Origin: an uncultured bacterium | Lineage (GTDB): Bacteria > Gemmatimonadota > Gemmatimonadetes > Palauibacterales > KS3-K002 | Length of the DNA stretch: 5,168 bases | Reading direction: 5' to 3' | NCBI GenBank assembly: GCA_947581845.1 | Contig: CANPVY010000129.1 | Location: 1 to 5,168, forward strand | Shown here: positions 1 through 5,168 of the stretch, piece by piece | How positions within the stretch are numbered: the stretch's first letter is position 1 | Layout: every line of letters begins with the position of its first letter | The notes under the pieces: model-generated | What the model was told of the DNA's origin: nothing | Database searches by the model: none | What the model saw: the letters and a program-made list of their open reading frames with translations, nothing else | Translations under genes and position numbers: made by a program

Positions 1-10
1 TTCCGCCCAT
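1..10 (-). CDS. Start of an unidentified gene running off the left edge
   Basis: On the minus strand an ATG (positions 10-8) lies six bases downstream of a strong AAGGAG ribosome-binding site (22-17). Only Met-Gly-Gly is visible before the window ends. The start lies 37 bases past the stop codon of the oxidoreductase gene on the same strand, with no convincing terminator between them, so the two are probably co-transcribed. Nothing can be said about the product from three codons. The call rests only on the start codon, the Shine-Dalgarno match, the spacing and the tandem arrangement. Confidence 0.42.
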
Positions 11-16
11 CCCTGT

Positions 17-22
17 CTCCTT
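17..22 (-). promoter_or_regulatory. Ribosome-binding site for the left-edge gene
   Basis: Plus-strand CTCCTT reads AAGGAG on the minus strand. It is a full Shine-Dalgarno core six bases before an ATG. This site is the main reason to believe that a gene begins at position 10. Confidence 0.45.
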
Positions 23-47
23 GACCTGAGCCGCTCCAGGCCCCGTC

Positions 48-1418
48 CTACCTCAGGGCGAACCGCTCGAGCTTCATCACCAGCGTCTGTAGGCCCTCGG
101 CCAGCGCCGGGTGCACCATCTGCACATCCACCAGGGCGCGGGCCGATGTTCCTGCCTGCATCAACATCAAGAGCGAGTGTAGCAGTTCGCCCGCCTCATA
201 GCCGACGAGCGCGGCACCGAGGATCCGCTCCGTCTTCGGATCGACCAGCACTCTCATCACACCGGCCGTCTCATCGATCTCGATGGCCCGCGCAATGTGC
301 CCGAACGGCATCTGCGCGACCTCGTAATCGATGCCCTGTGCCTTCGCCTCACGCTCCGACAGCCCGGCACGCGCCACCTGCGGATCGGTGAACACCACGC
401 TCGGCACGATCCGACCCTCACGGCCACCCTCGCGGCGGCCCATCAGGATGTCGTAGAGGATGCGATGGTCGTCCCAGGAGTTGTGCGTGAACTGGGGACC
501 GCCGTAGCAGTCGCCCACAGCGTACACGCCCACCGCGCTGGTCCGGTAGCTATCGTCTACCTTGATGAAACCGCGATCATCCAGCTCGATACCCGCGGCC
601 TCGCAGCCCAGGTCGTCCGTGTTCGGCACGCGACCGACGGCCACCAGCACGTGGGACCCCTGTGTCTGTTGGCCACCGGCACAATGCACGGCGACGTCGC
701 CGTCACGCTCCTCGGCTTCCACCACCTCGGCGTTCAGCACCACCTCGATCCCCTCGGTCCGAAACGCTTCCTCGATGGCCTCGGAGATCTCCGTGTCCTC
801 CCGCGCCAGCAGGTGCTCGCCTCTCTGCATGATCGTGACCTGCGAACCGAACCGCCGGAACATCTCACCGAATTCGCAGGCGACGTAGCCCCCACCTATG
901 ATCACCAGATGATCGGGACGCTTACGCAATTCCATGATAGTGGAGCTACTGAGCCAATCGACTTGCTCGAGGCCTCTGATCGGCAGTGTTCTCGGGCGCG
1001 CTCCCACGTTCACGATCACCGTCTCGGCCATATGCCGCTCCCCGTTCACCTCGATCTCGCGCTCACCCACGAACCGTGCACGGCCCTCGATCAGCTTCAG
1101 TCGCTCGCCGGCGCCCTCCAGTCGCCGACGCACACGCGCGCGCCACTGCTCCACAATCGCGTTCTTCCGATCGACGACCGCGGCTAGATCCACTGCCACT
1201 GCGCCGGTCTCTACCCCGAGCCGGGCCGCGCCCCGCGCCACGTGCGCCGCACGGGCGCTCGCCACCATCGTCTTCGTAGGCGTACAGCCCACGTTCACAC
1301 ACGACCCGCCCAGATGGCCGGCCTCCACGATGATCACGTCTCTTCCCGACTCCGCGAGACGTGCTGCGAGTGGTACACCCGCCTGACCGCTTCCGATCAC
1401 GATGACGTCGACCTTCAT
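48..1418 (-). CDS. FAD-dependent pyridine nucleotide-disulfide oxidoreductase, mercuric reductase-like
   Basis: The 456-residue product is a cytoplasmic flavoprotein of the class I disulfide oxidoreductase family (relatives: lipoamide dehydrogenase, glutathione reductase, MerA). In order it shows the FAD-binding GSGQAG at 9-14 with the ribose-binding acid E32, the redox-active disulfide C40-VNVG-C45, the NAD(P)-binding GGGYVACE near 175-182, the second FAD motif VYAVGD at 298-303, and a C-terminal dimerisation domain with H436-P437 and E441 (the HPxxxE catalytic His-Glu pair). Q198-R199 at the end of the second nucleotide-binding strand, instead of an acid, hints at NADPH, by inference. True MerA has an N-terminal HMA domain and a C-terminal Cys-Cys pair. 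Both are absent, so mercury reduction is doubtful. The ATG at 1418 is supported by GGAGG (1428-1424) five bases upstream; the stop is TAG. It is transcribed divergently from the ABC operon. The family is firm; the substrate is unknown. Confidence 0.93.
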   Translation of the reverse strand: MKVDVIVIGSGQAGVPLAARLAESGRDVIIVEAGHLGGSCVNVGCTPTKTMVASARAAHVARGAARLGVETGAVAVDLAAVVDRKNAIVEQWRARVRRRLEGAGERLKLIEGRARFVGEREIEVNGERHMAETVIVNVGARPRTLPIRGLEQVDWLSSSTIMELRKRPDHLVIIGGGYVACEFGEMFRRFGSQVTIMQRGEHLLAREDTEISEAIEEAFRTEGIEVVLNAEVVEAEERDGDVAVHCAGGQQTQGSHVLVAVGRVPNTDDLGCEAAGIELDDRGFIKVDDSYRTSAVGVYAVGDCYGGPQFTHNSWDDHRILYDILMGRREGGREGRIVPSVVFTDPQVARAGLSEREAKAQGIDYEVAQMPFGHIARAIEIDETAGVMRVLVDPKTERILGAALVGYEAGELLHSLLMLMQAGTSARALVDVQMVHPALAEGLQTLVMKLERFALR

Positions 1419-1518
1419 CCGATCCTCCGCTTATCACTTGCTTGGCCAGGAGCGCGTCTTGAGGCTAGCTTGAACGACCTGGTACCGAGCCGACGGCGAG
1501 ACCCAGGAGCCTGGAATC
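1419..1518. promoter_or_regulatory. Divergent intergenic region, presumed back-to-back promoters
   Basis: This 100-bp gap separates the start codons of the minus-strand oxidoreductase and the plus-strand ABC ATPase, so it should hold promoters for both. It carries GGAGG (1428-1424, minus) and AGGAG (1505-1509, plus). It also contains a direct repeat CTTGAG/CTTGAA (1458-1463 and 1469-1474, period 11), a GCTAGC palindrome (1464-1469) and CCAGG-AG-CCTGG (1503-1514) around the plus-strand ribosome-binding site. TGATAA-like bases near 1431-1436 on the minus strand could be a -10 box, but no matching -35 is convincing. The promoter role is inferred from position. Confidence 0.4.
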
Positions 1519-2304
1519 GTGCACGAAACCCGCGCACCCGTCGTTCAGTTCCGCGACGTGGCCCTCCGACTGGCGAACGGCCGAGCGATCGTCAAAGGCT
1601 TGAGCTTCGACGTCCGGCCTGGCGAGATCCTCGTCCTCTTGGGCCGGAGCGGCTCCGGCAAGACCACGACCCTGAAGCTGATCAATCGACTACTCCTTCC
1701 CAGTGAGGGCAAGGTGACCGTCGAAGGCAGATCGACAGTGGAATGGGATCCCACACAGCTGCGCCGCCGCATCGGCTACGTGATCCAGGAAATCGGTCTC
1801 TTTCCACATTTCACCGTCGCCCAGAACGTGGCGGTTGTGCCCACGCTCCAGGGCTGGGAGGAGGAGCGCAAACGCCAGCGGGTCCGCGAGCTGCTCGATC
1901 TGGTCGGCCTCGATCCCACCAGCTTCGCCGACCGCTATCCCACGCAACTGTCCGGCGGCCAGAAGCAGCGCGTCGGCGTCGCTCGTGCCCTCGCCGCCGA
2001 TCCCCCGCTGCTCCTGCTCGACGAGCCGTTCGGAGCACTTGATCCCCTGACGCGCCTCGAACTGCAGCGCGAACTCAAACAGCTCGCGACGCACCTCGCG
2101 AAGACCCTGGTCTTCGTTACTCACGATGTCCGCGAGGGCATGGTCTTGGGCTCGCGCATCGCCCTCTTCCAAGAAGGCCGCATGGTCTTCCTAGGCGCGC
2201 CCGCCGCGTTCCTGAACTCCCAACACCCGGAGGCGCGTGCCTTCGTCGCGGCCCTCCGGGAGCCGCAGACGCAGCCCCATCCCAGCGCTGGAGAAGTTGA
2301 ATGA
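1519..2304 (+). CDS. ABC transporter ATP-binding protein, quaternary-ammonium/osmoprotectant importer family
   Basis: The 261-residue product is the ATPase of an importer of the ProV/OpuBA/OpuCA group. It would energise uptake at the inner face of the cytoplasmic membrane as a dimer. All nucleotide-binding motifs are intact: Walker A GRSGSGKTT at 42-50, Q-loop Q90 (VIQEIGLFPH), signature LSGGQ at 144-148, Walker B LLLLDEP at 164-170 with catalytic E169, D-loop GALD at 172-175, and H-loop H202. The phrase VIQEIGLFPH is typical of the betaine/choline ATPases. Family members such as OpuCA carry about 120 more residues with a tandem CBS domain that senses ionic strength; this protein stops soon after the ATPase core and has none. 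The start is GTG at 1519 with AGGAG at 1505-1509, nine bases away. Its TGA overlaps the permease ATG by four bases (ATGA). The family is firm; the exact substrate is not. Confidence 0.93.
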   Translation: MHETRAPVVQFRDVALRLANGRAIVKGLSFDVRPGEILVLLGRSGSGKTTTLKLINRLLLPSEGKVTVEGRSTVEWDPTQLRRRIGYVIQEIGLFPHFTVAQNVAVVPTLQGWEEERKRQRVRELLDLVGLDPTSFADRYPTQLSGGQKQRVGVARALAADPPLLLLDEPFGALDPLTRLELQRELKQLATHLAKTLVFVTHDVREGMVLGSRIALFQEGRMVFLGAPAAFLNSQHPEARAFVAALREPQTQPHPSAGEVE

Positions 2305-2963
2305 ACCTTGTCGATTTCCTGCTGCTCAACGGCGAAGAGTTCTTGACCCTGACGCTCCAGCATCTCTTCCTGGTCGGTGTCTCCACCGGGATCGCGCTTG
2401 GCGTCGGCGTCCCGCTGGGCATCCTGCTGACCCGCAGGCCCCGCTTCAGTCCACCGGTGCTGGGGCTCGCCAACATCTTCCAGACGATTCCCAGCCTGGC
2501 GCTCTTCGGGTTTCTCATCCCGATCCCGTTCATCGGCGGTGTCGGCGCCCGCACCGCGATCGTCGCCCTCGTGCTGTATGCGCTGCTTCCCATCATCCGT
2601 AACACCTACGCAGGCATTCAGGGGATCGATCCCGCCGTCCGCGAGGCGGGACGCGGTATGGGAATGACTGACCGGCAGCTACTTCTCATGGTGGAAATCC
2701 CACTGGCCTTCGGCGTGATCCTGGCCGGGATACGCGTCGCGACCGTCATCGGCGTCGGCGTCGCCACCATTGCCGCCGCCATCGGTGCCGGCGGCCTCGG
2801 AGTCTTTATCTTCCGCGGCGTCGCCATGGTGAACAACACGTTGATCCTGGCGGGTGCCCTGCCCGCGGCCCTCATCGCCCTGGCCGCTGACTTCCTGCTC
2901 GGCCGCATCGAGCGCCGTTTCGCGCCGGGACGCGGCCAGTTGGCGGAGGTGAGAGCGGTATGA
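2301..2963 (+). CDS. ABC transporter permease, OpuB/ProW-type osmoprotectant importer
   Basis: The 220-residue integral membrane protein forms the substrate channel of the importer. It has hydrophobic segments at about 22-43, 52-75, 83-99, 136-165 and 178-200, consistent with the five or six helices of the BPD_transp_1 fold. The cytoplasmic EAA coupling loop is clear: R114-E115-A116-G117 with G121 and P134. The motif FQTIPSLALFG (60-70) and the GAGGLG segment (162-167) are characteristic of the OpuBB/OpuCB/ProW branch. Only one permease gene is present, so the channel is probably a homodimer, unlike B. subtilis OpuB/OpuC, which use two. It starts at ATG 2301 inside the end of the ATPase gene, with GGAG at 2290-2293, and ends in a four-base overlap with the binding-protein gene. 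There is no fused binding domain. Confidence 0.92.
   Translation: MNLVDFLLLNGEEFLTLTLQHLFLVGVSTGIALGVGVPLGILLTRRPRFSPPVLGLANIFQTIPSLALFGFLIPIPFIGGVGARTAIVALVLYALLPIIRNTYAGIQGIDPAVREAGRGMGMTDRQLLLMVEIPLAFGVILAGIRVATVIGVGVATIAAAIGAGGLGVFIFRGVAMVNNTLILAGALPAALIALAADFLLGRIERRFAPGRGQLAEVRAV
2945..2952 (+). promoter_or_regulatory. Strong ribosome-binding site of the binding-protein gene
   Basis: GGAGGTGA is a near-perfect anti-16S match seven bases before the ATG at 2960, and it lies inside the permease coding sequence. It is the best Shine-Dalgarno site in the operon. This fits the usual need for more binding protein than membrane components, although that excess is inferred here. Confidence 0.6.
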
Positions 2964-3886
2964 GGTTCCGCTCCCGCCCGCTGCCGATCGCGACGATCCT
3001 CACGGCTCTAGCGATGCTCTCGACCCTCGCCTGCAGCGACTGGGGCAAGGATCACATGGTCGTCGCCTCCAAGAACTTCACCGAGCAGACCATCTTGGCC
3101 GAGCTCGTGGCCCAACAGATCGAGCGGCACACCAACATCAGGGTCGACCGGCGCTTCTACCTCGGTGGCACGTTCGTCTGCCACCACGCCATCGTGTCCG
3201 GTGAAGTCGATCTCTACGTCGAGTACACCGGCACAGCTCTCACCGCCATCCTCGAGCAGCCGCCCAGGCACGACCGCGAGACGGTCTATCGAACCGTCAA
3301 ACAAGAGTACGCCGACCGGTTTGAACTCGTCTGGGGCAAGCCGCTCGGCTTCAACAACACGTTCGCCATCCTCGTTCGCGGCGCCGACGCGCGGCAACTG
3401 GGCCTGGAGACGATATCCGAGGTCGCCGCCTACACGCCGGACTGGCGCGCCGGCTTCGGCTACGAGTTCATGGAGCGCGAGGACGGGTTCCCCGGCCTTG
3501 CGGCGACCTACGGTCTCGAGTTCGCCCAGCCCCCGCGAACAATGGACCTCGGCCTCACCTATCGCGCCCTTGCCGATGGCCAGGTGGATCTCATCGCCGG
3601 CAACTCCACCGATGGGCTAATCCAGGCACTCGATCTCGTGCAGCTTCAGGATGACAAGTCCTACTTCCCGCCCTACGAGGCCGCACCTGTCATCCGCCGC
3701 GCCCTGCTGAAACGCCACCCCCAGGTGGGCGCTGCCCTCGACCAGCTAGCCGGCCGGATCTCCGACGATGCGATGCGGCAGCTCAACCGTCTCGTTGACG
3801 TCGAGCACCGCGACATGCCGCTCGTGGTGGAGGAATGGCTGGCCACCCACATTCCCGACAAACACTCCGCGCCGCGAGCGTACTAG
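2960..3886 (+). CDS. Substrate-binding lipoprotein, OpuAC/ProX-type (quaternary amine binding)
   Basis: The 308-residue product is the extracytoplasmic binding component of the importer. A basic N-terminus (R2, R4, R6) and hydrophobic segment 8-24 end at S-T-L-A-C25, a somewhat imperfect lipobox, so C25 is the likely lipidated residue of the mature protein. Family marks follow: SKNFTEQ (37-43), LGGTF (68-72), DLYVEYTGTAL (84-94), GYEFMERED (167-175), MDLGLTYRAL (195-204), NSTDGLI (215-221) and DDKSYFPPYE (231-240). Y86, Y89, Y201 and F236/Y239 are aromatic candidates for a cation-pi cage that holds a quaternary ammonium group, by analogy with ProX/OpuBC structures. Glycine betaine, choline, carnitine or a related trimethylammonium compound is likely; the exact ligand cannot be read. 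It overlaps the permease gene by four bases, starts at ATG 2960 and is the last gene of the operon. Confidence 0.92.
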   Translation: MRFRSRPLPIATILTALAMLSTLACSDWGKDHMVVASKNFTEQTILAELVAQQIERHTNIRVDRRFYLGGTFVCHHAIVSGEVDLYVEYTGTALTAILEQPPRHDRETVYRTVKQEYADRFELVWGKPLGFNNTFAILVRGADARQLGLETISEVAAYTPDWRAGFGYEFMEREDGFPGLAATYGLEFAQPPRTMDLGLTYRALADGQVDLIAGNSTDGLIQALDLVQLQDDKSYFPPYEAAPVIRRALLKRHPQVGAALDQLAGRISDDAMRQLNRLVDVEHRDMPLVVEEWLATHIPDKHSAPRAY

Positions 3887-3950
3887 CCTCCTGGACCTTG
3901 ATCGCGACGTGCCAAACAGCAGGCTGTTCGGCTGACGCGCTGAGACTTAG

Positions 3951-3956
3951 TATGAT
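3951..3956 (+). promoter_or_regulatory. Possible -10 box upstream of the bPH2 gene pair
   Basis: TATGAT differs from the TATAAT consensus at one base and sits in the only AT-richer patch of the gap, about 60 bases before the likely TTG start. No good -35 lies 16-18 bases upstream: the bases there read TTCGGCT. The call is weak. Confidence 0.27.
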
Positions 3957-4005
3957 GTTGCGTTTGGCCTTGTTTGAACTCGAAGCGGGCGCGCCCAGCA
4001 AGCGC

Positions 4006-4012
4006 GAGAGAG
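4006..4012 (+). promoter_or_regulatory. Ribosome-binding site that decides the TTG start of the first bPH2 gene
   Basis: GAGAGAG lies six bases before TTG 4019. The alternative in-frame TTG at 3974 has no Shine-Dalgarno-like sequence before it, and an in-frame TGA at 3953 excludes earlier starts. The site therefore favours 4019, although it is only a partial match to the consensus. Confidence 0.42.
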
Positions 4013-4018
4013 CAGCAC

Positions 4019-4492
4019 TTGAACCGACTCGACCCACGCGTCACGACGGCCTGGCGGCTGGCGGGACTGCTCGCCGCCCTTGTGCTGACGCTCCTGGTCG
4101 GTGCTCTCGAAACTGTGGCCCTCAGCGCCAACGGCGTCGCGCTCCCGGCGCCCGGCGCCATTACCGGGCTGACCGCTGGCCTGACGCTGCTTTCGGCACT
4201 CGTTTGGCCCGCGCTGCGCTATCGCTATTGGCGCTGGCTGGTCGAACCTGACAGGGTACTGATCCAGAAGGGCGTCATCTGGCGCTCACGCTCGCTGATC
4301 CCCAGGGTCCGCGTGCAACACGTGGACACGCGTTCCTCTCCGCTGCAGCGTTGGCTCGGCCTCAGCTCGTTGATCATCTACACCGCGGGCACTCGCGGCG
4401 CCGACGCCGAGATCCCTGGCCTCGCCGCCGAGGACGCCGAACGCCTGCGCGACGAGCTCGCCGAACTCGAAGAGCTGGATGAACGTCCCTGA
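4019..4492 (+). CDS. bPH2-domain membrane protein, YdbS-like
   Basis: The 157-residue membrane protein belongs to the bacterial PH-like family (bPH2, formerly DUF304), like B. subtilis YdbS of about 160 residues. Numbered from the TTG at 4019, two hydrophobic helices lie at about 15-35 and 45-66, followed by a cytoplasmic bPH2 domain at about 70-148. The family signature is visible: a YRYWRW stretch, then V-L-I-Q-K-G-V-I-W, S-L-I-P-R-V-R-V-Q-H-V-D, and L-G-L-S-S-L-I-I-Y-T-A-G. The C-terminus is acidic and glutamate-rich. No ATG or GTG start precedes the first helix. TTG 4019 is preferred because GAGAGAG lies six bases upstream and the product then begins LNRLDPR, a usual N-terminus for the family; TTG 3974 would add 15 basic residues. 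The stop overlaps the next gene by 14 bases, so the pair is probably co-expressed and forms a complex. The biochemical role is not established; the YdbST pair in B. subtilis is tied to resistance to antimicrobial peptides. Confidence 0.85.
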   Translation: MNRLDPRVTTAWRLAGLLAALVLTLLVGALETVALSANGVALPAPGAITGLTAGLTLLSALVWPALRYRYWRWLVEPDRVLIQKGVIWRSRSLIPRVRVQHVDTRSSPLQRWLGLSSLIIYTAGTRGADAEIPGLAAEDAERLRDELAELEELDERP

Positions 4493-5168
4493 GGAAAGGG
4501 ACGGCTGGCAGCGGCTGCATCCCGCCACGCCGTTCCTGCGCTCGCTTCAATTCCTCTACGCCTTCGCCATCGGCGCCATCGCCGCATCGACCGGCGTCGC
4601 GGCGGCACTCGTCGTCCTGCTGTTGGCGGCGCTGCTGATCGCGGCCTGGATCACCCTGGCTTACTTGCGCTTCCGCTACCGGCTGACCGAAGAGAGCCTC
4701 GTCATCACGCATGGCGTCCTCTTCCGTCAGCGGCGCGTCATCCCACGCTCGCGCATCCAGAACGTAGACCTGCGTGCCGGGCTCGTCCAGCAGCTGCTCG
4801 GTGTCACCACGGCGCGGATCGAGACCGCCGGCGGTCGCGGGACGGAAGCGACTCTACACGTAGTGGGCCGAGCCGAAGGTGTCCGCCTGCGAGCGACGCT
4901 CTTGGCTCAGCGCAGACCTCAGACGCTGGCCGCAGAACCGCAGGCCGCCATGGATACCATCGGTCAGACTGTGACGGAGCCCGTCGCGCAACGCGCTGAG
5001 CACGACACATTCATGAATAGCGTCACGCCCATCGAGTTGGTGATCGCCGGCGCTACCGCCAACCGTGCCGGCCTGCTGGTCGGTCTCCTGCTCGGCGGCG
5101 ACTACCTGTTCGATTTCATGCCCACTGACTGGCTCTTGCAGCGCCTCCTGCCGCCCGAGCTGGTGGAG
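4479..5168 (+). CDS. bPH2-domain membrane protein, YdbT-like (3' end outside the window)
   Basis: An open frame begins at ATG 4479 and stays open to the right edge, giving 230 residues without a stop. The product starts MNVPEERDGWQRLHP. It has hydrophobic segments at about 22-60 (probably two helices), then a bPH2 domain at about 66-140 with the signature L-V-I-T-H-G-V-L-F, V-I-P-R-S-R-I-Q-N-V-D and L-L-G-V-T-T-A-R-I-E-T-A-G-G. A polar linker (about 145-180) leads to V-T-P-I-E-L-V-I-A-G and a further hydrophobic segment at about 196-212. That order matches YdbT-type proteins of roughly 490 residues, which repeat the bPH2 unit, so more than half of the protein is probably missing. The ATG lies inside the end of the YdbS-like gene, overlapping by 14 bases, with GAAGAG (4469-4474) as a weak and rather close ribosome-binding site. 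Tight coupling with the upstream gene is expected. Confidence 0.85.
   Translation, partial: MNVPEERDGWQRLHPATPFLRSLQFLYAFAIGAIAASTGVAAALVVLLLAALLIAAWITLAYLRFRYRLTEESLVITHGVLFRQRRVIPRSRIQNVDLRAGLVQQLLGVTTARIETAGGRGTEATLHVVGRAEGVRLRATLLAQRRPQTLAAEPQAAMDTIGQTVTEPVAQRAEHDTFMNSVTPIELVIAGATANRAGLLVGLLLGGDYLFDFMPTDWLLQRLLPPELVE

Larger units (their letters stand above)
3887..4018 (+). other. Intergenic region between the ABC operon and the bPH2 gene pair
   Basis: This is a 132-bp gap with an AT-richer patch around 3945-3980 in an otherwise GC-rich window. GCCAAAC (3911-3917) and GTTTGGC (3962-3968) form a perfect 7-bp inverted repeat 44 bases apart. A small hairpin AACAG/CTGTT (3915-3919, 3924-3928, loop CAGG) overlaps its left arm. 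Neither is followed by a T-tract, so no intrinsic terminator can be called. The gap could hold a weak terminator, a promoter for the next genes, or both. Confidence 0.4.

Noticed and set aside
25..57. CCTGAG/CTCAGG inverted repeat at the end of the oxidoreductase gene as a terminator
   Set aside because: The stem is only 6 bp with a 21-base loop, it overlaps the coding end, and no T-tract follows on the minus strand. A probable ribosome-binding site comes next instead.
297..1187. A 296-codon open frame on the plus strand
   Set aside because: It is fully antisense to the oxidoreductase, whose motifs are unmistakable. Its translation is rich in His, Leu and Arg without any recognisable fold. 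Long antisense frames are common in GC-rich codon-biased DNA.
1419..1518. A MerR-type operator that would make the oxidoreductase part of a mercury operon
   Set aside because: I found no long-spacer dyad between recognisable -35 and -10 boxes, and no merR, merT or merP gene in the window.
1690..2172. A 160-codon open frame on the minus strand
   Set aside because: It is antisense to the ABC ATPase with its complete nucleotide-binding motifs. It shows no domain of its own and no convincing ribosome-binding site.
3008..3397. A 129-codon open frame on the minus strand
   Set aside because: It is a shadow of the binding-protein gene. Its composition mirrors the complementary codons and it shows no independent motif.
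3835..4251. A 138-codon plus-strand frame starting inside the binding-protein gene and crossing the gap
   Set aside because: It overlaps the ends of two well-supported genes in another frame, and its second half is arginine- and alanine-rich out-of-frame sequence over the bPH2 gene. The ATGs at 3952 and 3955 belong to this frame, but none has a good ribosome-binding site.
4374..4712. A 112-codon minus-strand frame across the bPH2 gene overlap
   Set aside because: It is antisense to two overlapping genes with clear family motifs, and it is low-complexity and arginine-rich.

Overview
This is a 5.2 kb, GC-rich, densely coding bacterial window with 4-nt gene overlaps and good Shine-Dalgarno sites. 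The GC content, the lipoprotein-type binding protein and the gene content fit a high-GC, probably Gram-negative lineage (for example Acidobacteriota, Gemmatimonadota or Proteobacteria). The sequence alone does not settle the phylum. I see no tRNA, rRNA, CRISPR array, insertion sequence or prophage signature.

Layout. (1) On the minus strand, 48-1418 encodes a FAD/NAD(P)-dependent pyridine nucleotide-disulfide oxidoreductase of the 'mercuric reductase-like' group. A second minus-strand gene appears to begin at position 10, behind a clear AAGGAG site, and runs off the left edge. (2) A 100-bp divergent intergenic region, 1419-1518, separates it from a plus-strand ABC importer operon. (3) The operon 1519-3886 encodes ATPase, permease and substrate-binding lipoprotein, joined by ATGA overlaps. 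It belongs to the OpuB/OpuC/ProVWX family of quaternary-ammonium (glycine betaine, choline, carnitine) importers. (4) After a 132-bp gap containing an AT-richer patch come two overlapping membrane genes of the bacterial PH-like (bPH2, YdbS/YdbT) family. The first probably starts at TTG 4019. The second starts at ATG 4479, overlaps the first by 14 nt and is cut by the right edge.

How they work together. The three ABC genes should form one osmoprotectant-type uptake system: a lipid-anchored binding protein, a homodimeric permease and two copies of the ATPase. The ATPase lacks the C-terminal CBS pair found in OpuCA/OpuAA-type proteins, so CBS-based ionic-strength sensing is not expected. The two bPH2 proteins probably act together as a membrane complex, as the family pair YdbS/YdbT is thought to do in envelope defence. 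The oxidoreductase has the flavin and redox-disulfide machinery but lacks the metal-handling elements of true MerA, so its substrate is unknown. I see no functional link between the oxidoreductase and the transporter beyond a shared divergent promoter region.

Overall the window looks like ordinary chromosomal housekeeping and stress-related content. I did not find convincing evidence of a new system. The points most worth a second look are the CBS-less, single-permease transporter and its real substrate, the MerA-like enzyme without metal-binding cysteines, and the apparent downstream partner gene starting at position 10.
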